Shown here one piece after another: positions 7,954 to 16,782 of a stretch of 64,000 nucleotides of DNA. The stretch comes from Mediterraneibacter butyricigenes (GTDB lineage Bacteria; Bacillota; Clostridia; Lachnospirales; Lachnospiraceae). A model generated the notes under the pieces. It was not told the DNA's origin and searched no databases. It was given only the letters and a program-made list of their open reading frames with translations. Each line of letters opens with the position of its first letter. Position 1 is the stretch's first letter. Location of the stretch: assembly GCF_003574295.1 (NCBI RefSeq), contig NZ_BHGK01000001.1:1798001-1862000 (forward strand). Direction: 5' to 3'. Both the position numbers and the translations under genes were made by a program.

Positions 7954-9447
7954 TCTGTTTCACCTCCGTTTCTGTATGCCGAGATGCCACGGGTAATACC
8001 ATTGCTTCTTTTACGACGTGTTTGACTAGAGGACTCTGAATCAGATGTTAACTTATCCTGTCCGTTTTTAAGGATTGTAATGATACTCTTTAATGATGGC
8101 TGCACCGTAATAGTCATAAGCTTTTCGCAAGCTCTTTCAATTCGACTGTCACCATATTTTTCAGCAGCCTTCATTAATCCAACACAATACTTGTATCCCT
8201 GTTCCGGTTCTTTTTCGGAATACAGGAAATGATTTACAGTTTTTAATGTATGTGCTCCAATGCCTTCAGCCCAGTGAACAAACTCTTCCGGATTGTAGGA
8301 AAGATACTTCTGATGATTGAGCGGCATATGTTCCCTGATACAAATGGGATCCCTTTGAGGAGTAGTCCTCCTCACATGAAAAGCGACACGCCCACCATGA
8401 TAGAAAACCTCTACTATAGCACTGGTTAAGCGAATATCTACCTGTTCTCCAATTAAATCAAATGGAACAGATTATTTATTGATTCCATCACTTATGAGAT
8501 AATCGTTTTGAACCTTTGCAGTGGACCAGACTGCTGGTTCATAAGGGGCTTTGGGAAGCGGTAGCATAAATTCTCTTTCTTCATCTTCGAAAGCAGAACG
8601 TCGGTTTCCAAGTCTCTTTTTAAATGGGCGGAGATTGAGTTCCTCCAGTTTCTCAGAAACTGCCGTTTTTGCTTCTTCAATAGAAAAGAAATGATAATTA
8701 CGTAATGCTGCCAGAATCCATGTGGTTGCATACTTAACAGAGCCTTCTGCATTCGGTTTATCGTCCGGATGCTTCACTCTGGCCGGTACGATTGCAGTAT
8801 TATAATGGTCTGCCATTTCCTTGTAGGCTCTTGGAATCAAGGTGTCATAAAGGGTATTCCTGGTAATACCGGCTTTGAGATTATCCGGGATTAATAAGCG
8901 TGTGGATCCACCAAAGTATGTATAGGCATGTACATGGCAGTTGATGAAGGTATCTGATTTCATGTTTGGACAAAGTTCTGCGTATACATATAGGCTACAG
9001 GAAAGCACAGCTACAAACAGATAGGCGGGTGATATTTCGCCTGTAACCTCGTCGTAGATATCGATGGTGGCACCGGCCCAGTCGACCTCCATTTCATCAC
9101 CGGGTTTATGCTGAATACGCATCGTGGCTTTGGTGATCCGAGCCCATTTGTGGTAGTTGTCATTGAACTGCGTGCTCATATATGGCTTTTTGCCGGCAGC
9201 ACTGGCTTCCAGACAGTATTCTGTCCAGAGTAGGGTAAGGGTAACGCCTTTCTTGGCGAGTTCCCTGTGAATCTTCGGATAATCGGGCATAAGTCGTTCC
9301 TCATTATCCTTATTCCGCCCCGGATAGAACAAAGCTTCCAGAGACGCATTGGTGACATCATCATCTAATGGCCAGTAAATATGTAGATTTCCGGCTAGTG
9401 TCAGCACTTCAGAAACTGTGTTTCTGGAACTGTGTACACTGGATGCA
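7950..9447 (-). pseudogene. istA: istA transposase (IS21 family), 5'-truncated and interrupted by a stop
   Basis: The frame carries an IS21-type transposase. It has the end of the helix-turn-helix (SSRNTVSEVL near 9430-9403), a DDE core with MEVDWAG and LLIPDNLK aspartates and a glutamate in DKPNAEGSVKY, then a C-terminal region. An in-frame TAA at 8472-8474 splits it: translation before it ends in SDGINK and resumes in the same frame with SVPFDLIGEQVDIRLTS. The first ~30 residues are missing because the frame is cut at 9447. The protein is therefore non-functional in two independent ways. Confidence 0.87.
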
Positions 9448-10552
9448 ATGGGATCAAATCAGAGCGGAGACTTGAAGAGGAAGTATCTCTTAACCTTGCT
9501 TACCGCTGGTTTTGTGGAATTGATCTTATGTATAGAGTACCGGATCACTCAACGTTTAGCCAGAATAGAAAAAGACGTTTTCAAGAGGCCGGCATATTCC
9601 GGGAAATTTTTAATGAGATCGTACTGAAGTGTATAGAGCTTGGGATCGTATCGGGAGAAACTGGTGTTGCTGATGGTTCATTCCTTCCGTCCAATGTGTC
9701 CTGGGAAAGCCGCTATGAGGCGGTTGAGACGGTCCAACGTTCCACTGTAAAATATATGGAAGAATTGGAAGCAGAGCTTTCATCCATGCCTGGTTATAAA
9801 GAACCGGAAAATGTAAAAAAAGAGAAAGAATCTTTAAAAAGCCGGACAGATCCAGAGTGTGGTTATATCCACCAGGCTCGTAAAAAGGGGCTGGGTTATC
9901 TGATGGAGATGACAGTGGATACCAGGCATGGCATTATTACGGGGATGGACTGTTATCCAGCTAACCAGAGGGAAAGTGATATTATCCTGGACCATTTGAA
10001 AGGACAGTCTTGTAAATATCAGGAAATTGGATTAGATGGTGAATATGATATAGGAGCGGTACACAGAGGGCAGGAGTTATTAGGGGTCCAAGGTTATACA
10101 GCTATACGTGAATATCAGAACAATGCAATGAAAAAGGGATTCTGTTATGAGGACGAAACAGATCGCTTTGTATGTAGACAGGGAGAATATTTAGCATTTC
10201 AGAAATTAATTTATAAAAAGTCAACGCAGAACTATTACCGTTTATATAGCCGTTCAAAAAACAATGTAAAAACTGCCCGGATTTTTCAGCCTGTGCCACA
10301 GATCTCGGTACAGTCAGAATCAATGCGAGTGCTTATTATCCCTCTTTTTATCGAAATAGCAAAAAAGTAGGGACCAGTGATTATCTGAGGGTCATGAGGC
10401 TTAGGAAGATATGGGCAGAAGGAACATTCGCAGTTTTAAAACGAGAACATAAATTGAATAAAATCCAGAAAAGAGGCCTTCAGAAAGCGATAGAAGAATG
10501 CCTCTTATCAGCAACGGCATTAAATCTAAAACGGCTGGCAAAAGCGGTTTGA
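9448..10552 (+). pseudogene. 3' fragment of IS1182-like transposase (copy 1)
   Basis: It continues the transposase begun at 5674 with GIKSERRLEEEV, nearly identical to copy 2. The catalytic aspartates are in GVADGSF and GLDGEYD. The zero frame ends at 10370. The family C-terminus, including the glutamate in AEGTFAVLKREH, is in the -1 frame and ends at the TGA at 10550-10552. The switch point is the heptamer AAAAAAC at 10256-10262. Because the N-terminal part is displaced by IS21 DNA, this copy cannot make a whole protein. Confidence 0.87.
10256..10262 (+). promoter_or_regulatory. Probable -1 ribosomal frameshift site (A AAA AAC), copy 1
   Basis: In the zero frame the codons read TCA AAA AAC, giving the classical slippery pattern A AAA AAC. 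Slipping back one base gives AAA AAA CAA TGT and opens a 96-codon extension encoding conserved IS1182-type sequence (CKNCPDFSAC, then AEGTFAVLKREH). A possible stimulatory stem follows (ACTG.CCG pairing with CGG..CAGT around CTGTGCCACAG, about 10270-10318). Confidence 0.6.
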
Positions 10553-10653
10553 ATAACCGAATTTACCAGCTGTTTTATGTCATTTCAAAAAAACATGTAG
10601 AAATAAACACTGAAAAAGTGAGTTTGTCAACAGGTCCAAAGTTTCACACTCTC

Positions 10654-10661
10654 AGTATTAC
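10654..10661 (+). repeat. Right 8-bp target duplication AGTATTAC
   Basis: It matches 5573-5580 exactly and immediately follows the right end of the insertion (CACACTCTC). It contains the rpoN stop codon (TAA on the minus strand, 10658-10660), which shows how close the insertion came to disrupting rpoN. Confidence 0.75.
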
Positions 10662-11902
10662 TGGTCCACTAAATATTCCTTTTTTCTTTTTGAGGAGTTT
10701 TCTATTTTCATTATATTTCGATACTTTGCTATAGTTCTTCTGGATATATTAAAGCCTTGTTTTTTTAATAAAATATACAACTGATAATCACTATATGGTT
10801 GACTGGGGTTTTCTTTCAGTATTAACTTTCTTATAGCATTTTGTAAAGGATCGGATAGATCCTTTACTTTTTTTGAAATAAATAAGGATTTTAATGGATA
10901 AACTCGATTTTCAAATTCATAATATTTATTATTAATGCACCTGCTAACAGTTGAATTATGAATTCCTAATTTGCTAGAGATATCCTGGAGTGTGCAACGT
11001 TTTAAAGGTTTCCCTAGTAAAAAGTAGTCTTTTTGAATATTTATAAGTTCGTTAGATATTAATAGTAAAGTAGCATTACGTTTCTCTACATCAGATAACA
11101 AAATCATAGCTTCTTCGAAATATTTTTTTAGCCTCGGGTGATTTTTTATACTTGAATAGTAATCCTCATTATATTTCCATTCACCATATTCTATAGGAGA
11201 AATAACCAAGTTATTATCCGATATATCAATTTTTATATCAGGATATACATAACTTGCTTCTTTTTTGCAATAATTAGAGCAAGGATATGGATTTAGTGTT
11301 TTGATTATAGAAAGCGAGTCATATATTTCTTCTACGGTAGCACCACATTTTTGGGCAATTAATTCTAATTTTCCGCTTAAGATTTCATTTTGAAAATTTG
11401 TAAGTATTTCTAGAGGAAAGCTTTGGTTATCTGCTATAAGCTGAAGTTTAAGGCAATCAATTACGTTTTCTGCTGCAACACCTGTGGGTTCAAAGGATTG
11501 CACGATTTTTAAATTATAGATAAATTTATCTTTACTTATATTGAGTATAGAACAGTAATCATCTATGGAGTAGGATAAAAATCCTTGATCATTTAACGAC
11601 TCAATAATAAATGTACAAATTTTAGTAGAGTGTTGTTCTCGGCATACATGAAGCTGATGTAAAAGGTCTTCTTGAAGAGTTATTTCCGTATGTATCAAAT
11701 CAAGTGCTGACATGCTGGAGTTCTGTGTTTTTATATTTGGGGTGTATTCTATAAATGGGTTTTCTTGCATAATGTTTTTAAGATGTGCTAGTAACTGCTC
11801 TTTAGACATACTCATAATTTTTAGCGAGTTAATATATGAATGGTTTATTTTTTGGACCTGCTTAATAGTTTGCTTTTGAATAATACTTTGATTGTTCGAC
11901 AT
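10658..11902 (-). CDS. rpoN: RNA polymerase sigma-54 factor RpoN
   Basis: A 414-residue sigma-54. The N-terminal region (HSYINSLKIMSMSKEQLLAHLKN) corresponds to region I, the activator-responsive part. A central core-binding domain follows. The C-terminal DNA-binding part contains the RpoN box, read here as SRRTIAKYRN. The start has a good ribosome-binding site (AGAGGGA) on the minus strand. The gene is transcribed away from the LevR-type activator. Its stop codon lies inside the IS target duplication, so the insertion left the protein unchanged. Encoding sigma-54 next to its PTS activator suggests it mainly serves this sugar locus. Confidence 0.95.
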   Translation of the reverse strand: MSNNQSIIQKQTIKQVQKINHSYINSLKIMSMSKEQLLAHLKNIMQENPFIEYTPNIKTQNSSMSALDLIHTEITLQEDLLHQLHVCREQHSTKICTFIIESLNDQGFLSYSIDDYCSILNISKDKFIYNLKIVQSFEPTGVAAENVIDCLKLQLIADNQSFPLEILTNFQNEILSGKLELIAQKCGATVEEIYDSLSIIKTLNPYPCSNYCKKEASYVYPDIKIDISDNNLVISPIEYGEWKYNEDYYSSIKNHPRLKKYFEEAMILLSDVEKRNATLLLISNELINIQKDYFLLGKPLKRCTLQDISSKLGIHNSTVSRCINNKYYEFENRVYPLKSLFISKKVKDLSDPLQNAIRKLILKENPSQPYSDYQLYILLKKQGFNISRRTIAKYRNIMKIENSSKRKKEYLVDQ

Positions 11903-12018
11903 AGTTTGTTCCCTCTAAACAATAATAATATATAATTTTTAATATTATTTTATTGTAATTTTAGTATATAATAAAAGATGAATAAAATAAAGTTCTTATA
12001 TGAATTGGAGGGATAAAT
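11903..12018. promoter_or_regulatory. Divergent rpoN/levR promoter region
   Basis: A 116-bp very AT-rich gap between two divergent genes, so both promoters should lie here. TATAAT-like boxes can be seen (for example inside AGTATATAATAAAAG, about 11962-11976), but base composition makes such matches frequent and I cannot assign a -35 box. A ribosome-binding site GGAGGG precedes the levR-like ATG. Confidence 0.45.
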
Positions 12019-14826
12019 ATGAGTAGTTTAAACGATAAGGTTGAAGAATATATTAAAAGTAAGTCAACGGAGATAGATTGGGACAACATTGAGGAATGCT
12101 CTGCTACAGCTATTGCTATGGAGATAGGAGAGAAAAGAAGCAATGTTACTAAAGCATTAAATGAAATCTATAGGGCTAACAAGCTTATTAAAATTAATTC
12201 TACCCCAGTAACCTTTTTGCATATCAAAACAATAGAGGATTTTTATTCTGTAGTATTAACAAAAAAGTATTTTGACACTATTGATGAATTCAGAAAAGTA
12301 CTTGGAAATAAGGGTAAAAAAAATGTTTTCGCACAATTAACTGGTTATAACAGCAGTTTAAAGTACTGTATAGAGCAGTGCAAGTCAGCCATAGTATATC
12401 CAGAGAATGGACTTCCTATTTTACTTTATGGAGAACCAGGTACTGGTAAGAGCTTTATGGCAAGGCTAATGTTTGAATATGGTAAACAGAAAGGCGTTAT
12501 ACCTAAAGAAGGCAAATTTTTAACTGTTAACTGCGCAGAGTATTCTAATAATCCTGAACTTTTATTGACTAATTTATTTGGTTATAAAAGAGGTGCTTTT
12601 ACAGGAGCAGATGAGGATAAACAAGGAATCTTGTCTGTAGCTGATAACGGAGTCCTGTTTATGGATGAAGTTCATGGACTGAAGCCTGAATGTCAGGAAA
12701 AGATATTTTTATTTATGGATAAGGGAATATACCACATGGTAGGAGATAATAAAACCTGGTATAAATCAAGGGTAAGATTAATTTTTGCAACAACTGAAAA
12801 ACCGAATAATGTTTTATTAAAAACTCTCCTTAGGAGAATTCCAATAACTGTTACTTTGCCATCCCTAGAGGATAGATTATCAAAAGAGAAAAAAGAATTG
12901 ATATATAATAGTTTATATTTAGAAGAGATTAAAGTCCAAAAGATAATTAAAATCAGCAGAATGGCTTATCAAATATTATTGAACCATAAATATGTTGGTA
13001 ATATAGGAGAACTTGAAAATGTTATAAAAGCTTCTGTCGCCAATAGCTTAATTAATTCGAATGGGGAAGATAATATCAATATACATACATATAATTTACC
13101 TTTAGATTTAATGGAAAGCTCTTATACTGTATTTAACAATCCTAAAGAAGATAAAGCTATGTTAGAAATAAAAAGCTTAAGGAGTTCTGAAAAATCAGAT
13201 AACAAACTGTTTGCACTTAATCAATTTTTAATAGAATCTTTGTTAGAATGGAATAAAAATATAATAACACTTGATGATTTTATTATAAAAAGCAATAGAA
13301 TATTCGAGCAATATATTGATTATCTATATTTCGATGAAAATAAAATTGATAAATTCACAGAAAAACTTACAACTAATCTCTTGACTAATATGGTAAACTT
13401 GCTAAACCACAAGTATTGCCCGATTACTCTTTCAAATAATGAGGTGGGAATATTAGCTAGAGTTCTATTAGACTATGGTAATTTTAGTGATTCTAGTGAA
13501 AGCCTTTCTATCAAATATTGTACGGAAATAGATAGGATGTTAGAGCAGCTAACTAAAATATATAGTTTTAAGAGCAATATGGCAGATGAGCTGTTGCAGT
13601 TATTATATGATAGTAATTTAATAGGAGATAATCCTTTAAGTCATTTGAATATTTTTTTGCTTTTAAATTATTTAAAAAGAGACATAATACCTTCTACGAT
13701 ACCAGGAATAATAATTGCTCATGGTTATTCTATTGCTAGCGGGATTGCAGAAGTGGTAAATCAATTGATAGGTCAGCACATTTTTGATGCCATAGATATG
13801 CCTATAAATAGCGATATATTGGCAGTAGCAGAAAAATTAACTGAGCAGCTTAAAAGAATTAAAAACTGTAATGAAATTATTGTTCTTGTAGATATGGGTT
13901 CATTAGAAGCAATTAATAGATACCTTGAAGATAAGTTTAAGATGGACATAGGGATAATAAATAATGTTACGACGCGTATGGCTTTGGACGTATCAACAAT
14001 GATGGTTCAAAAGAAAAATATAAAAGAAATACTTGAGGAGGCTTGCATTAATAATACAAATAAATACAGTCTTATTGAGAATAAAAAGAAACAAGATGTA
14101 ATATTATCTGTATGTGAAACAGGAATTGGAACGGCGAATAAAATAGTGGATTTAATTAAGAAAAGCTTACCAAGTGAAATAGATACAATAATTATTACCT
14201 ATGATTTTAGTAATCTTGAAACTATGGGAGATAAATCAACTTTATTTGATAAATATAATGTTTTATTTATTGTGGGAACCGAAAATCCTGATATAACTAA
14301 TGTTCCATTCCTATCTATAGAAGAGTTAATAGAAGCACAGGATATTACTAAAATATACAGCTTATTTCAGGGTAAACTGAGCTATAATCAGGTTATATGT
14401 TTTTCAAAAAATATTATAAAGAATTTCTCCTTAGAAAACTTAATTGGCTACTTGAATATAGTAGATCCAAGAAAAATAATCAAAAGTGTTGAAGAGGTTA
14501 TTTCCAGTCTTCAAAAGGAGCTTAACATGGAATTTAGTAGTGGAACAACCTTAGGAATTTATATACATATATGTTGCCTAATTGAAAGAACCATAATAGA
14601 TAAGGAACCAGCTAGCTATAATAACCTTGATGATTTTATAAATAATCATAAGGATTTTATTAGACTTGCTAAAAAAATCTTTTTAGAAATTGAACTATCG
14701 TATAATGTAACAATTCCCGAATCAGAGATTGCTTATCTATTCGATTATATTTATTCAGAAAAACGTCCTGGTATGTCAAAGCTAAAAAGTAATTATAATA
14801 ATGACTTGTTTGAATTTAACGAATAA
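12019..14826 (+). CDS. LevR-type sigma-54-dependent PTS-responsive activator
   Basis: A 935-residue transcription activator of the LevR/ManR class. An N-terminal helix-turn-helix comes first (about residues 1-65). The AAA+ domain follows (about 110-360), with Walker A GEPGTGKS and the sigma-54-contacting loop GAFTGA (about 192-197). After it come a first PRD-like region (about 455-560), an EIIA-Man-like domain with His568 in IIIAHGYS, an EIIB-like domain with Cys699 in SVCETGIGTA, and a second PRD (about 820-920). In this family, phosphorylation of these domains by HPr and the PTS EII reports sugar availability and switches activity. The likely target is the -24/-12 promoter of the PTS/GRE operon, which would lie upstream of the window. 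Confidence 0.94.
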   Translation: MSSLNDKVEEYIKSKSTEIDWDNIEECSATAIAMEIGEKRSNVTKALNEIYRANKLIKINSTPVTFLHIKTIEDFYSVVLTKKYFDTIDEFRKVLGNKGKKNVFAQLTGYNSSLKYCIEQCKSAIVYPENGLPILLYGEPGTGKSFMARLMFEYGKQKGVIPKEGKFLTVNCAEYSNNPELLLTNLFGYKRGAFTGADEDKQGILSVADNGVLFMDEVHGLKPECQEKIFLFMDKGIYHMVGDNKTWYKSRVRLIFATTEKPNNVLLKTLLRRIPITVTLPSLEDRLSKEKKELIYNSLYLEEIKVQKIIKISRMAYQILLNHKYVGNIGELENVIKASVANSLINSNGEDNINIHTYNLPLDLMESSYTVFNNPKEDKAMLEIKSLRSSEKSDNKLFALNQFLIESLLEWNKNIITLDDFIIKSNRIFEQYIDYLYFDENKIDKFTEKLTTNLLTNMVNLLNHKYCPITLSNNEVGILARVLLDYGNFSDSSESLSIKYCTEIDRMLEQLTKIYSFKSNMADELLQLLYDSNLIGDNPLSHLNIFLLLNYLKRDIIPSTIPGIIIAHGYSIASGIAEVVNQLIGQHIFDAIDMPINSDILAVAEKLTEQLKRIKNCNEIIVLVDMGSLEAINRYLEDKFKMDIGIINNVTTRMALDVSTMMVQKKNIKEILEEACINNTNKYSLIENKKKQDVILSVCETGIGTANKIVDLIKKSLPSEIDTIIITYDFSNLETMGDKSTLFDKYNVLFIVGTENPDITNVPFLSIEELIEAQDITKIYSLFQGKLSYNQVICFSKNIIKNFSLENLIGYLNIVDPRKIIKSVEEVISSLQKELNMEFSSGTTLGIYIHICCLIERTIIDKEPASYNNLDDFINNHKDFIRLAKKIFLEIELSYNVTIPESEIAYLFDYIYSEKRPGMSKLKSNYNNDLFEFNE

Positions 14827-14850
14827 AGATAGGTTGATTTATACATTTAT

Positions 14851-14878
14851 ACCGTGCTACAAATTGGCACGGTTTTTT
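14851..14878 (+). terminator. Intrinsic terminator after the LevR-type activator
   Basis: ACCGTGC (14851-14857) pairs with GCACGGT (14867-14873) and is followed at once by a run of T. It is a standard intrinsic terminator 25 bp after the stop codon and separates the activator from the deoC-like gene. Confidence 0.8.
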
Positions 14879-14984
14879 GCTGTTAACTTAGTGAGGTATA
14901 TTATTTTGATAAGTGTAGAGGATTTTTATGGGAATAGTATGGAATATACTGTGCCCAAGGAAGAAGATTGTGAGGTGTAAAAAT

Positions 14985-15713
14985 ATGAAAGGTCCAAAGA
15001 AAGCGATAGAACTTACATGGGAAGAGCAGGCTAGATATATAGATCAATCTGTGCTAAAGCCTGAATTTAGCGATGAAGAAATAATTAAGTATATTCAGGA
15101 GGGGGTTGATTTTAAATGTAAAACTGTATGTATAAATCCTTCCTCTTTAGACATAGCAGTGAAGATGACGGAAGGAACAGAAACAGGTATCTGTGTAGTT
15201 TGCGATTTTCCTTTTGGTAAAAGCTCTACTGTATCAAAGGTAGCCCAGGGAGAGCTAATATGCAAGAGTGGTAAGGTGGATGAACTAGATGTGGTTTCAA
15301 ATTATGGATGGATTAGAAGTAAAAAGTGGCTCTAGGTTAGACAGGATATTAAAGCTGTAGTGGATATGTGTCACAGCTATAATGTAAAAGCTAAGATAAT
15401 ATTGGAAACCGACGCTCTTAGCTCACTGGAGATACAGAGAGCGACAGAAATTGCTGTTGAGGCTGGAGCTGATTTCATAAAGTCTTCCACGGGCTTTTAT
15501 ACAGGAGGAACTGCTATAGGAGCATCTAATGAGATAATGGATATTATGCTTAAGGCTTCAGCAGGAAGATGCTTAATAAAAGGAAGCGGTGCTATAAGGA
15601 CACGGGAGCATTTTTTGGAGCTCATTGACATGGGAGTGGACAGAATGGGAATAGGATACAAATCCACTCCTATTGTGCTTGGAAAAACAATAGAAGAGGT
15701 AAGGAAATTATAA
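14985..15713 (+). pseudogene. DeoC-like aldolase with an in-frame amber stop
   Basis: It encodes a deoxyribose-phosphate-aldolase-family class I aldolase of about 242 codons. The N-terminal part has the family blocks ARYIDQSVLKPEFSDEE, CKTVCINPSSL and CVVCDFPFG. After DVVSNYGWIRSKKWL a TAG (15333-15335) interrupts translation. The same frame then continues with VRQDIKAVVDMCHSYNVKAK, the Schiff-base lysine region FIKSSTGF, and a complete C-terminus. The ATG at 14985 is preceded by TGAGGTG with 7-nt spacing. The SNYGWI variant differs from classical DeoC, suggesting a specialised aldolase. In this locus it would be expected to split a deoxy-keto sugar phosphate. The nonsense codon may be real decay, a strain variant or a sequencing error. 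Confidence 0.88.
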
Positions 15714-15737
15714 TATAAAATTAGAGGGGGTATAAGT

Positions 15738-16712
15738 ATGAATATAGGTCTTGTAGGTAATGGAATGATTATACCTGATATACTTAGTCAAATAAAAAGC
15801 ATACCAGAGATGGAATGTATAGCCATTTGTGGCAGAGAAAAAAGCTCTTTTAAGCTTCAGCAATTAGCTAAAGATTATACTATAAGAAAGGTTTATTACA
15901 ATTACGAGGAACTACTAGAGGATTCAGAGATTGATGTTATATATGTTGCCATAGTAAATAGTCTTCACTATGAGTATTGCTTAAAGGCGCTTAATGCAGG
16001 AAAGCACGTTGTCTGCGAAAAGCCCTTTTCATTGAAGTATGAGGAGGCTAAAAAGCTTAAAGAAATGGCGGAACAAAAAAAACTGTTTTTATTTGAGGCT
16101 ATAACTACAAGGCATATGCCTGTATATAGTCAGCTTTTTGATATTATTGAGGAAATAGGTAATATTAAAGCTGTATTCTGTAATTTGTCGAAATATTCAA
16201 GCCGATATGATGATTTTGTCAAGGGAGAAACTCCTAATGTGTTTAATCCTTCTTTAGGAGGAGGGGCATTAGAGGATATAAATATTTATAATATTCACTT
16301 CTGTGTTGGGCTATTTGGAGAACCTATGGAAGTATCCTATTATGCAAATATTATTAGGGATATTGATGTATCTGGAACCTTAATATTAAAATATGATAAC
16401 TTTACTGCTTTATGTGTTGGTGCTAAGAATAATAATGTAGGAACGGGTATTTTTATACAGGGAGAAAAAGGGGCAATAACTGTTAATGAAGTTCCATATG
16501 CAATTACAGGATTTAATATTTTCACAAAGGGTAGTCAGAGAGCTATTATCAGCAAAGAAAATAAAAGACACAGAATGTTTTTTGAACTCTCGGAGTTTTT
16601 AAGAATAATTAAAGAGAAAAGGTATGATCAGTGCTATAGTAATTTAGAAGATACTCTAAAGGTTGTAAGGATTAGTGAAGATGCCAGGAAATTTGCAGGC
16701 TTAAGTTTTTAA
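15738..16712 (+). CDS. Gfo/Idh/MocA-family NAD(P)-dependent oxidoreductase
   Basis: A 324-residue sugar dehydrogenase-type protein. The N-terminal Rossmann fold begins MNIGLVGNGMI, and the family signature EKPF occurs in GKHVVCEKPFSL, whose lysine is catalytic in this family. The C-terminal alpha/beta substrate domain is complete (GGGALEDINIYNIH and onward). AGAGGGGG precedes the ATG, and the gene lies 24 bp after the aldolase gene, so the two share a transcript. Family members oxidise or reduce sugars, inositols, anhydro-sugars and their derivatives. The substrate here is unknown but should be linked to the PTS/GRE pathway. Confidence 0.9.
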   Translation: MNIGLVGNGMIIPDILSQIKSIPEMECIAICGREKSSFKLQQLAKDYTIRKVYYNYEELLEDSEIDVIYVAIVNSLHYEYCLKALNAGKHVVCEKPFSLKYEEAKKLKEMAEQKKLFLFEAITTRHMPVYSQLFDIIEEIGNIKAVFCNLSKYSSRYDDFVKGETPNVFNPSLGGGALEDINIYNIHFCVGLFGEPMEVSYYANIIRDIDVSGTLILKYDNFTALCVGAKNNNVGTGIFIQGEKGAITVNEVPYAITGFNIFTKGSQRAIISKENKRHRMFFELSEFLRIIKEKRYDQCYSNLEDTLKVVRISEDARKFAGLSF

Positions 16713-16782
16713 TAAAGTACTAAGCACAATTTTATTTACTCAGTGCCATACTATTATAATGATAATCTTGGAGGAATTATGG

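Larger units (their letters stand above)
6662..9447 (-). mobile_element. IS21-family element fragment B (istA/istB and downstream gene)
   Basis: Read on the minus strand it holds an istA gene truncated at its 5' end (9447), an in-frame stop inside istA, an intact istB, a small coupled gene and a non-coding tail. At 9447 it abuts the 3' part of the IS1182-like transposase without a recognisable terminal repeat. A deletion therefore joined the two after insertion. The lower boundary near 6662 is approximate. Confidence 0.6.
5581..10653 (+). mobile_element. IS1182-like element (copy 1), disrupted by IS21-type fragments
   Basis: Both ends carry the 17-bp inverted repeat GGACCTGTTGACAAACT (inside a looser outer repeat GAGACTATG.../...CACACTCTC), and the whole is flanked by AGTATTAC target duplications. 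The transposase gene reads rightward but is split. Its 5' part (5674-5838) and its 3' part (from about 9448) match the intact copy at 17955-19458 almost base for base. About 3.6 kb of IS21-family debris replaces roughly 40 bp in between. The insertion lies immediately beyond the rpoN stop codon and leaves that protein intact. Confidence 0.85.

Noticed and set aside
14864-14883. TGGCACGG followed by TTGC, resembling a sigma-54 -24/-12 promoter before the aldolase gene
   Set aside because: The GG-to-GC spacing is 11 rather than the strictly required 10, and the sequence is fully explained as the right arm and T run of a terminator.
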